Positions 6,936 to 13,414 of a stretch of DNA of 15,682 nt are shown here, one piece after another. The stretch covers positions 1 through 15,682 of the forward strand of contig JBASNZ010000092.1 of assembly GCA_049657775.1 (NCBI GenBank), written 5' to 3'. The position numbers and the translations under genes were made by a program. The stretch's first letter is position 1. Every line of letters starts with the position of its first letter. The notes below the pieces were generated by a model that searched no databases, was not told the DNA's origin, and saw only the letters and a program-made list of their open reading frames with translations. This DNA comes from JBASNZ01 sp049657775 (GTDB lineage: Bacteria > Actinomycetota > Coriobacteriia > Anaerosomatales > Anaerosomataceae).

Positions 6936-8618
6936 ATGAATCGCAGGCGCCCACAAATGAGCGACGCACGACAGCCGGGGGGAGCGAGACGTCCGCGGTT
7001 GATGCTGATCGCGATCGGTGCGGCAGCGAGCTACTGGCTCGCCGTCAGCTTCGTGCACGGTGTGCTGGACGCCAACGGACGCGGCTTCTTCCCCGAGCTT
7101 GTCACCCCAAGTCTCGACTCGCTTATCACCCGTCTGCTCGTCACCGTCATGGCTGTCGCAGGCGCCCTCTACACCGAGCGACTCCTCAACGAACACCTTC
7201 AAACGGCCCGCGATCTCGACCACGAACGGTACAAACTCGAGCTCGTGTACGACAACAACCCTGACGCGATCCTCATCCTCGACAGCGACTACACCATCAC
7301 CTACGCCAACCCTGTCGCCGAGGGGCTCACCGGTGTGTCCATCCAGGACATGGTGGGCACGCGCTGCTACGAGTCAATCCTGAACACGAACGATCCGTGC
7401 GACACGTGCAGGCTCGACGCGGTGCTGCGGACGGGTTACCCGACAGTTGGTGTCGAGCACGAGACGACCGCCGCGGGTAAGGAGCACTGGGTCGAGCGCA
7501 TGTGGTACCCGGTCTTTACCGACGAGGGCACCGTGGAGTCCGTCGTGGAGATATCCAAGGACATCACCGACATCAAGCGCGCCGAGTTTGCGATGCAGGA
7601 GTACAGCGAGGATCTTGAGGAGAGCGTGCGCTCGCGCACCGCGGAGCTCGTGAAGTCCAACAGCGACCTGCAGGACGAGATCGCCGAACGCCGCCGTGCC
7701 GAGAAGGCCCTGCGCGAGTCCGAGGAGCGATTCAGGAGCCTCGTAGAACTCGCTCCGGACCTGATCCTCGTACACATCGAGGGCATCATCTCGTTCATCA
7801 ACCCCTACGGCGCCAGGCTGCTCGGCTATGAGGCGCCGGCTCAACTCCTGGGCCAGCACGTGATCGAACTGGTCGACGCCGACAGCCGTGAGGCAGCGTC
7901 GTCGCATCTGCGCACGACCATCCACGAGCGCAAGGCGACACCCGCAACCGAACTGCGATTCGTGCGTAGGAACGGCAGCACCGTCGACGTTCAGATCGCG
8001 GCAACGCCGTTGATGTATCACGGGCGCCCCGCGGTGCAGGCGGTGGCGCATGACATCACCGACCGCAAACGCGCCGAGGAGACCATCCGCAAGATGGCCT
8101 ACTACGACATGCTCACTGGACTGCCCAATCGCTCGCTGTTTGACGACCGTCTCGCGGTCGCCATCCGCCATGCCGAGCGCGACGACCACAGCTTCGCCGT
8201 GATGTTCATGGACATGAACGACTTCAAGCTCGTGAACGACACGTTCGGACATAACGTGGGTGACGAACTGCTCGCGGAAGTCGCGCGACGGCTGGGCAAG
8301 GTCGTCCGGCGCAGCGACACCGTGGCGCGGCTCGGCGGGGACGAGTTCACCGTTCTGCTCCCCAACGTGACGACCCGGAAGGCTACCGCACTCGTGGCGC
8401 GCAAGATATCGCAGGTCATGGACGAACCGGTGCTGACCGACAAGGGTGCGGTGCCCATCGACCTGTCGATCGGGATCGCATTCTACCCCAGCGACGGGAA
8501 GAGTTTCAGCGAGCTGATGTACGCGGCGGACATGGCCATGTACGCGTGCAAGAACGAAGGCACGCCGTTCCGGTTTGCCGACCCCGGCCTGCTCGCTACG
8601 CAATCTCCGCTCGATTAG
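6936..8618 (+). CDS. Membrane-anchored PAS-PAS-GGDEF diguanylate cyclase
   Basis: A 560-residue signalling protein likely to make cyclic di-GMP at the membrane. Two transmembrane helices (about 22-43 and 62-82) flank a loop of only some 18 residues, so sensing is probably cytoplasmic or within the membrane. PAS domain 1 (about 98-215) carries Cys144, Cys155 and Cys158 in a GTRCYE...PCDTC pattern. A charged coiled coil (about 216-262) leads to PAS domain 2 (about 262-378, ending in HDITDRKRAEE). The GGDEF domain (about 385-545) has DMLTGLPNRS, FMDMNDFKLVND, the active-site GGDEF at 467-471 and an RxxD inhibitory site (Arg458-Asp461) five residues before it. No EAL domain follows. The ATG at 6936 has a G-rich but closely spaced ribosome site; a second ATG at 6957 is possible. 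The stop overlaps the stop of the MoaE-like gene by 4 bp. Confidence 0.94.
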   Translation: MNRRRPQMSDARQPGGARRPRLMLIAIGAAASYWLAVSFVHGVLDANGRGFFPELVTPSLDSLITRLLVTVMAVAGALYTERLLNEHLQTARDLDHERYKLELVYDNNPDAILILDSDYTITYANPVAEGLTGVSIQDMVGTRCYESILNTNDPCDTCRLDAVLRTGYPTVGVEHETTAAGKEHWVERMWYPVFTDEGTVESVVEISKDITDIKRAEFAMQEYSEDLEESVRSRTAELVKSNSDLQDEIAERRRAEKALRESEERFRSLVELAPDLILVHIEGIISFINPYGARLLGYEAPAQLLGQHVIELVDADSREAASSHLRTTIHERKATPATELRFVRRNGSTVDVQIAATPLMYHGRPAVQAVAHDITDRKRAEETIRKMAYYDMLTGLPNRSLFDDRLAVAIRHAERDDHSFAVMFMDMNDFKLVNDTFGHNVGDELLAEVARRLGKVVRRSDTVARLGGDEFTVLLPNVTTRKATALVARKISQVMDEPVLTDKGAVPIDLSIGIAFYPSDGKSFSELMYAADMAMYACKNEGTPFRFADPGLLATQSPLD

Positions 8619-8992
8619 GGTCGGAGTTCCTCCTCGGTCACGACCTCGGTCTTGATCATCCGCACGAGAGCCTTGAGCGCATCGAACACGTTGTCGCGGA
8701 TGTCGCCACCCACAAGCACGTACATGATGTCGTCGCCTACAGACAGCTTCCCCTCGTTGACCCACGCGCGAATGTGCGTGACGCCCTCCATGAGGCGTGC
8801 GGTCTCGAGTATCTCGGCGAGACGCTCGTGGTCGACGCCAAGGATCATGCCGGTGACCGGGCGGCCGTCGCGCGACGTGCCGCGAACGACGCCGTTGTGC
8901 ATGAGGTACATCCCGGTGCCCGTGATGTCGGTCGTGGCCTTGATATCCGCAAGCCACTGATCGAGTGACGGTCGTTCTCCCGAAGGTGCCAC
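8615..8992 (-). CDS. MoaE-like protein (molybdopterin synthase large-subunit family, divergent)
   Basis: A 125-residue protein with the MoaE fold pattern. It aligns by eye with E. coli MoaE through GVVRGTS (34-40, matching the conserved GKVRN loop), the strand and loop GKLSVGDDIMYVLVGGDIRD (81-100), and the helix ending ALVRMIKTE. Lys114 matches the catalytic Lys119 of E. coli MoaE, but the partner Lys126 position is Glu121 here, the histidine of the AHR motif is Ile98, and the PFWK segment is absent. It may not be an active molybdopterin synthase subunit. The start is GTG (8990-8992), chosen because GGGAGG lies 4 nt upstream. It follows torD by 59 bp on the same strand, and its stop overlaps the PAS-GGDEF stop. 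No MoaD gene is visible. A regulatory or ligand-binding role is an alternative. Confidence 0.7.
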   Translation of the reverse strand: MAPSGERPSLDQWLADIKATTDITGTGMYLMHNGVVRGTSRDGRPVTGMILGVDHERLAEILETARLMEGVTHIRAWVNEGKLSVGDDIMYVLVGGDIRDNVFDALKALVRMIKTEVVTEEELRP

Positions 8993-9024
8993 TGCGCCTC
9001 CCTGCTATCCGGTGGCCTGCTGAC

Positions 9025-9030
9025 AGTATA
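9025..9030 (-). promoter_or_regulatory. Candidate -10 element upstream of the MoaE-like gene
   Basis: TATACT on the minus strand lies about 33 bp before the GTG start and differs from TATAAT at one base. No clear -35 box is present at the right distance (TTGACC occurs 27 bp upstream, too far). It may allow expression independent of torD. Confidence 0.35.
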
Positions 9031-9051
9031 CCCGCGCGGCGCGATCGCGAC

Positions 9052-9756
9052 CTAGTCGGTCAAGAGGCGCTGCACGCACAATGACGGGAGGCTTTGCCTG
9101 AATGTGATCGTCTCACATGCGATGAACTTGTCGAGCGCGTACGAGAGATACGTCAGCGCAGGGTGCGTCGCTTTCTCTCGCAGAACCACTGCGAACAGCA
9201 CGCCCCACTCCTTGAGGTGCGAGCCAAAGAATCGCGACGCGATCCGCAGGTATCCCGGCTCACCCCCGGCGACGCGCTCGAGGCAGTACCGCATGAAATC
9301 GAGTTCGACGCCTATGTGACCGGGACAGAGCGGCAACGGCGTGACGTAGGGACACATATAGCCGTTCGCGGCATACGTCTCCTTGAGCGCGATCACGAGG
9401 CGTTCGCGGTCGAACGCCAGGTACGTCACCTCGGACGGCGAGATCGAGTTCTCGAACGGGTCGAAGCCACCGTGTCCGAGCAGTCTCTCACGCTCCACCT
9501 CGAAGCCTGCCGTTCCGCCGCGCCTGGCAAGCGCCGCAACCGCTTCGAGGGCGACCTGTGCCAACCGGGTCTCGTCCAGATACTCCATGGGCTGGCACGA
9601 AGCGGTCGAAGCCATCAGGCCTCGCGCTGCATTCATGATGCCCGACTCGGATCCCAGCAACAGATACGCGAGATACCCGTACGCCGCCACCCGATCGCCG
9701 ATGTGGCATACGCAGATATCGGAGACCTGCTCGGCAATGAACCGCTCGACCCGCAT
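9052..9756 (-). CDS. TorD/DmsD-family molybdoenzyme chaperone
   Basis: A 234-residue, mostly helical cytoplasmic protein of the TorD/DmsD/NarJ chaperone superfamily. These proteins bind the Tat signal peptide or apoenzyme of molybdenum oxidoreductases during cofactor loading. Recognisable elements are an N-terminal helix with YGYLAYLLLG (26-35), an ERERLLGHGG...P segment (88-107), the family signature CPGHIGVELDFM (144-155, corresponding to PDHI-type sequences), and a C-terminal FFGSHLKEWGVLFAVVL (176-192) ahead of the last helix. Cys15 and Cys17 (CVC) are noticeable but not a family trait I know. The ATG at 9754-9756 is preceded by AGAGGTGG. It sits between the LytTR signalling operon and the MoaE-like gene, so it probably serves a molybdoenzyme controlled by that system. 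No oxidoreductase subunit is in the window. Confidence 0.8.
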   Translation of the reverse strand: MRVERFIAEQVSDICVCHIGDRVAAYGYLAYLLLGSESGIMNAARGLMASTASCQPMEYLDETRLAQVALEAVAALARRGGTAGFEVERERLLGHGGFDPFENSISPSEVTYLAFDRERLVIALKETYAANGYMCPYVTPLPLCPGHIGVELDFMRYCLERVAGGEPGYLRIASRFFGSHLKEWGVLFAVVLREKATHPALTYLSYALDKFIACETITFRQSLPSLCVQRLLTD

Positions 9757-9802
9757 CGTCCACCTCTGTGTTCCGTTTGATCCGGTCGATCATGGATTCA
9801 CA

Positions 9803-9831
9803 GTCGTTAACGTCAGCGGACGAACGTTGGT
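9803..9831. promoter_or_regulatory. Candidate LytTR-type direct repeat upstream of torD
   Basis: Read on the plus strand, AACGTTGGT (9823-9831) fits the general LytTR half-site pattern [TA][AC][CA]GTTN[AG][TG] at all nine positions. GTCGTTAAC (9803-9811) fits at six, with an 11-bp spacer close to the usual 10-13. The pair sits about 47-75 bp before the torD ATG, downstream of a LytTR regulator gene. An imperfect inverted repeat, CAGT-N4-AACG / CGTT-N4-ACTG (9801-9812 and 9825-9836), covers the same bases. One half-site is poor, so this is tentative. Confidence 0.25.
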
Positions 9832-9898
9832 TACTGACAGGAGTTCCCTCAGAGCGATGGTCGGCGGTCAGACGCGGACAAGCGGCGTATGCACACGT

Positions 9899-10057
9899 GC
9901 GGACCTGGTCGGTCACTTCTGAGGGCCCGGGGCCGTAGCCGACAAGATCACCCAGGCAGTAGCGCTCACTAACGGCCGATCGGCTGATGTCGTGGAGCAC
10001 CGCGTCGAGTGCCACGACGTTTGCGTGCACGTCGGAGTACGGAGCCATGCGTCTCAC
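9899..10057 (-). pseudogene. N-terminal remnant of a calcineurin-like metallophosphoesterase
   Basis: The first 53 codons match the start of YfcE/ApaH-like metallophosphoesterases: the metal motif SDVHAN with Asp9 and His11, then YCLGDLVGYGPGPSEV with Gly36-Asp37. Intact relatives continue for another 150-200 residues with GNHD/GNYD and GHTH motifs. None of these follow. The frame stays open but the sequence becomes unrelated and then runs antiparallel through torD in another frame. The GTG start at 10055-10057 overlaps the response-regulator stop as GTGA, so the original gene was translationally coupled to the signalling operon. The remnant is most simply explained by a deletion that joined it to the torD promoter region. 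A short expressed peptide cannot be excluded. Confidence 0.7.
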
Positions 10058-10788
10058 GATACGAGACCGAGCCTCTTCCGGATCTCGCTGACGAGGGTGC
10101 GGCTCACGGGCACTTCGGAGTCATCGCGTAGCACGAGCACGAACGCCGATTTCGTCGCCCACCTGCAGCCGCGAACGGCATCCAGATTGACCATATACGA
10201 GCGGTGCACGCGCACGAGGTCATCGCCCGCCCGCTCCTCGACTTCGCCAAGACTGAGGCGGCTGACCAGGATGCCTCGCGACGTATGCAGGCTGCAGTGG
10301 TTGCGAAGGCCCTCGATGTACAGAACGTCCGACAGGTCCACGAACTCGTGGCCTCCGCCCTGAGATGCGATCGGAATGCGGCGAACCTCTTCCTTGCCGC
10401 CGAGCGCGCTGCGCCGCAAGAGCGCCTGCACGCGCGCGCGGAACTCGCGGACCGCGAACGGCTTGGTGAGGTAGTCGTCCGCCCCCATCGAAAGGCCGAA
10501 GACCCGATCGTCGACCGACGACTTCGCCGTGAGCATCATGACCGGTGTCGTGGCGATGGCTAAGCTCGTCCGGACTCGCTGGAGCACCTCCCACCCGTCC
10601 ACGCCGGGCATCATGACGTCCAGGACGATCAGGTCCGGCTGTTCGCGCAGCGCGGTCGCAACGGCGTGCATGGAAACCGTCACCGGCACCACGTCGCAAC
10701 CATCACTCTCCAGCAATCGACCGAGCCCCCGCACGAGCTCCTCGTCGTCCTCGACAAGCATCACTTTCGGTCGGCTGTCTTTGCTCAC
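10054..10788 (-). CDS. Response regulator, REC-LytTR
   Basis: A 244-residue two-component regulator. The receiver domain (8-125) has the acidic pair Asp14/Asp15, phosphoacceptor Asp57 in PDLIVLDVMMPG, Thr87 in MLTAKS and Lys109 in LTKPF, all expected for phosphorylation. Residues 145-242 form a LytTR DNA-binding domain: FVDLSDVLYIEGLRNHCSLH, VSRLSLGEVEE, LVRVHRSYMVNLDAV and VPVSRTLVSEIRKRL. LytTR regulators bind short direct repeats, unlike the winged-helix OmpR type usually paired with HAMP kinases. The start is GTG (10786-10788); TGAGG overlapping the kinase stop provides the ribosome site, and the gap to the kinase gene is 7 bp. Its stop overlaps the metallophosphoesterase remnant. Likely targets are nearby genes such as torD. 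Confidence 0.95.
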   Translation of the reverse strand: MSKDSRPKVMLVEDDEELVRGLGRLLESDGCDVVPVTVSMHAVATALREQPDLIVLDVMMPGVDGWEVLQRVRTSLAIATTPVMMLTAKSSVDDRVFGLSMGADDYLTKPFAVREFRARVQALLRRSALGGKEEVRRIPIASQGGGHEFVDLSDVLYIEGLRNHCSLHTSRGILVSRLSLGEVEERAGDDLVRVHRSYMVNLDAVRGCRWATKSAFVLVLRDDSEVPVSRTLVSEIRKRLGLVS

Positions 10789-10795
10789 TGATGCC

Positions 10796-12340
10796 TCATT
10801 CCATGCTCACCGTACGTGGTAGTCGCTCATCGGCGATCGCGCCTGCGATCGGCAGAACCAGCACGAACACACTCCCCTCGCCTTGCACGCTTCGCTCAAC
10901 GTCTATGCGCCCGCCGTGCGCCTCCGCGATTCTCGCGGAGATGGCAAGTCCAAGCCCCAGACCGGCCTTCTCGCGATCGTCCGTATACTCCATCCGGCCG
11001 AACAGCTCGAAGATCGACTCCCGCCCGCTAGCCGGCATTCCCCGGCCTTCGTCGATGACCCGCACGAAGGCTTGATCGCCCTCGGTCGACGTGTCGACCC
11101 TGACCAGGCCGTTGTCGTATGAGTACTTCACTGCATTCGATATGAGATTGTCCATCACCTGCCGCAACCGCAGCGTATCTCCCCGCACCCATACTCTGTT
11201 CGTGAACTCGGTCGGTTCGACGCGAATCCCGCGTGAGCTGGCAAGCAACGTGGCGTCTCTGGCGGACTTGTGGGCAAGCGCCGTCAGATCCACGTCGCCG
11301 ACCGTCAAGGGCATCAGCCCGCGTTCGAGCAGAGCCGCATCCATGAGGTCCGATACGATCGAACTCAGACGCGACGTGGCGGACACCATAGACGCGACCG
11401 CCTGGAGCGTCTCGGCATCAAGCTCGCCATAGACGCCGTCCTCCAGCATCTCGGCGTACAGACTTACGACTGCGAGCGGGCTCCTGAGCTCGTGAGAGGC
11501 CACGGCCACGAAGTCCGACTTGGCACGCATGAGGTGCTCGAGCTCCTCCTTCATGCGGGACTCCTTGTCGTACGCGATCTGGAGCGAGTCGAGCGACGCG
11601 AGCAGCCGCTGCTCCTTATCGGCCAGCTCCACCGCCATCCAGTCCAGCGTGGCCGCAAGCTGCCCGATCTCATCTGTCCTATCGCTTGACAGGTTGAGGT
11701 GCCGCTCTCCTCGCGCCACGCTTGCGGCGGCGTCGCGAAGATCCTTGATAGGCTCGGCGATATGGCGGACCATCAGCCACGCGCTCCAGGGCGCCGAGAT
11801 CAGTGCGACTGCGAGCACGACGAGCCCCGCGGCAAGGAGTGGTGTCGTTATCGCCGAACCAAAGCCCACCGACGCGAACGTTACCGTGACCGTGGCGACC
11901 CGCATACCGTCGATCTCGACCGGATGCACGATCTGCTGCGGGCCGATGAGTGCTTGCCACATCGAGGATTCGCTCGGGGTGGTCCCCGTGACGTGCGTGC
12001 CGGCCTCGGCGATCACCTTGCCCGTGCTGTCTTCGATATGGATGTGGAGTATCTCGTTGGCATGAGACAGCGACATGACGCTGCCGAGTTGCGTCTCGAT
12101 GGACGCGGCGTCCTGATCGGCTATGAGCGGCATGAGAGAGGCAGCGATCACGCCGCTGACATCCTCGAGAGCTTTGATGCGCTGGATCGCGACGAGCCGG
12201 ACGCTGACCATGCCGACGATAAGCGCCAGCGCTACGGCGAAGAGGATCTCCGCGAGCACCATGATCGTGATGAACCGGACGCTGAGGGACGAGCGAAGGC
12301 GTCTCTTGCCGCCCCGCGCCGTGCGACTGGTGCTCATCAC
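10796..12340 (-). CDS. Membrane sensor histidine kinase (HAMP-HisKA-HATPase)
   Basis: A 514-residue kinase that should phosphorylate the adjacent LytTR regulator. Domains: TM1 (about 22-50), an extracytoplasmic sensor region (52-165) without a recognisable PAS or Cache signature, TM2 (about 166-188), HAMP (189-242), a short coiled coil, and HisKA with phospho-acceptor His283 in ASHELRSPLAVVS. The ATPase domain has the N-box DNLISNAVKYS (Asn402), G1 box DEGRGMP and G2 box GLGLGL (460-465). The start is taken as GTG (12338-12340), overlapping the binding-protein stop as GTGA; an ATG one codon later also overlaps that stop. The tight coupling implies a fixed ratio of binding protein to kinase and suggests that the sensor region is activated by the neighbouring PhnD-like protein. 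Confidence 0.95.
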   Translation of the reverse strand: MMSTSRTARGGKRRLRSSLSVRFITIMVLAEILFAVALALIVGMVSVRLVAIQRIKALEDVSGVIAASLMPLIADQDAASIETQLGSVMSLSHANEILHIHIEDSTGKVIAEAGTHVTGTTPSESSMWQALIGPQQIVHPVEIDGMRVATVTVTFASVGFGSAITTPLLAAGLVVLAVALISAPWSAWLMVRHIAEPIKDLRDAAASVARGERHLNLSSDRTDEIGQLAATLDWMAVELADKEQRLLASLDSLQIAYDKESRMKEELEHLMRAKSDFVAVASHELRSPLAVVSLYAEMLEDGVYGELDAETLQAVASMVSATSRLSSIVSDLMDAALLERGLMPLTVGDVDLTALAHKSARDATLLASSRGIRVEPTEFTNRVWVRGDTLRLRQVMDNLISNAVKYSYDNGLVRVDTSTEGDQAFVRVIDEGRGMPASGRESIFELFGRMEYTDDREKAGLGLGLAISARIAEAHGGRIDVERSVQGEGSVFVLVLPIAGAIADERLPRTVSME

Positions 12341-13299
12341 TGCTTCTCGATGTCGTTAGGGATGTACTCGAGAAGGGTGAACGAGAACGCGTAGGCCTCC
12401 TCGCTCACCTGCGTGAAGCCGTTGAGTCCGCTCCCCTTGGGAAGCATTGCTTCGGCATCGAAGCCAAGGAGAGCGTTGCGCAGCTTCGCGACGGTGGCCT
12501 CATCCAGATCATTCGATACGACGAACGGAGGGAGCGCGTATTGCGGCGAGACGGATACGGCGCGGAAGGTCCCGGCGGGGTACCCCTTGACCTCGGTCGA
12601 ACAGCCGACCGCGGAGTCGACCTCGCCTCGCTCCAGCTTCTTGAGGCTCTCCTCCTGTGTCGGAGAGACCACGATGCCGCCGAAGAACTCGTCTACCTTG
12701 AAGCCCTGCGAGTCCGCAAGCCAGTAGAGGTACGAGGCGCCGCTCACCGAGGTGCGCGAGGAGACCGCGACACTCCGGCCCCTCAGGTCCTCAAGGGTCC
12801 GCGCCTCGCTGTCCGCCTGCACCAGCACCATCGCCGTCTCGGTGCTCGCACCGCTGGTGATGGGCGCCACGAGTTCGTGGACGATGCCAGCTTCGCGCAA
12901 GAGGAGATACGATCGCGTACACACGAACCCGGCGTCGGCCTCCCCGCTCTTGAAGACTTCGTCAGCCTCTTCGCGATCCGCCACGTAGCGCATTCGGATC
13001 GGTCGCCCCACCGTATCCTGAAGGTACTTCATGAGTGTGACGTAGTTGGCCCACTCGGACTGACCGCCGGGCGTGCGGCCAACGGCGATGACCAGCGTGT
13101 CCCCCGTTGCGTCTGAAGGCATGCTCACCGGTACCGGCTCGACCGGTATGTCTCTGAACATCATCGCCAGTGTGTACCCAAGGAAGAGAAGCGCCACGAT
13201 GGAAGACACGACGGCGATGGCCAGCAAACGCTGTGAGGCCCGTTGTGCGGGACGTTCTTCCTCTGAAGGACTCTGGTTTGAACGCGGTTCCTCGGACAT
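12337..13299 (-). CDS. Membrane-tethered PhnD-type substrate-binding protein (signalling partner)
   Basis: A 320-residue protein: a charged cytoplasmic N-terminus (1-24), one transmembrane helix (about 25-47) without a lipobox, then a PhnD-family (COG3221) binding fold (67-315). Family features are LVIAVGRTPGG (69-79), SGEADAGFVCTRSYLLL (118-134), DLRGRSVAVSSRTSVSGASY (171-190), a repeated LERGEVDSAVGC region and PPFVVSNDLDEATVAKL. PhnD proteins bind phosphonates, phosphite, arsenite or other oxyanions. With no ABC permease or ATPase gene beside it, but a kinase gene overlapping its end, this one is probably a sensor as in AioX or TorT systems. Cys127 and Cys233 are in the outer domain. The ATG at 13297-13299 with GGGGGT upstream is preferred over a TTG at 13317, which lacks a ribosome site. 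The ligand is unknown. Confidence 0.9.
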   Translation of the reverse strand: MSEEPRSNQSPSEEERPAQRASQRLLAIAVVSSIVALLFLGYTLAMMFRDIPVEPVPVSMPSDATGDTLVIAVGRTPGGQSEWANYVTLMKYLQDTVGRPIRMRYVADREEADEVFKSGEADAGFVCTRSYLLLREAGIVHELVAPITSGASTETAMVLVQADSEARTLEDLRGRSVAVSSRTSVSGASYLYWLADSQGFKVDEFFGGIVVSPTQEESLKKLERGEVDSAVGCSTEVKGYPAGTFRAVSVSPQYALPPFVVSNDLDEATVAKLRNALLGFDAEAMLPKGSGLNGFTQVSEEAYAFSFTLLEYIPNDIEKQ

Positions 13300-13302
13300 C
13301 CG

Positions 13303-13338
13303 GGCACCCCCGGACAATCATAGGGCATCCGGGGTGCC
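13303..13338 (-). promoter_or_regulatory. GC-rich hairpin covering the ribosome site of the PhnD-like gene
   Basis: In the minus-strand transcript, GGCACCCCGGA (13338-13328) can pair with UCCGGGGGUGCC (13314-13303), giving an 11-bp stem with one bulged base and a 13-nt loop. The 3' arm contains the GGGGGU that would act as ribosome site, and the stem ends 3 nt before the ATG. The pairing is seen directly; translational control is inference. There is no U-tract, so it is not a standard terminator. As DNA it could instead be an operator. Confidence 0.55.
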
Positions 13339-13414
13339 GCGACGACAGGGATCGCATGCGTGGGAGTACCACGATGGTGATGTGGTTGCCGCGGAGCCCG
13401 ATCCAAGACAGCGG

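Noticed and set aside
9488..9898. Continuation of the metallophosphoesterase frame through torD
   Set aside because: The translated sequence is Arg/Gly-rich and unlike the family, and it is an alternative frame of a supported gene.
13300..13317. TTG at 13317 as the start of the PhnD-like protein
   Set aside because: It has no ribosome site upstream, while the ATG at 13299 has GGGGGT at good spacing.
13303..13338. Hairpin as a Rho-independent terminator of metF
   Set aside because: No U-tract follows the stem, and the 3' arm overlaps the ribosome site of the next gene.
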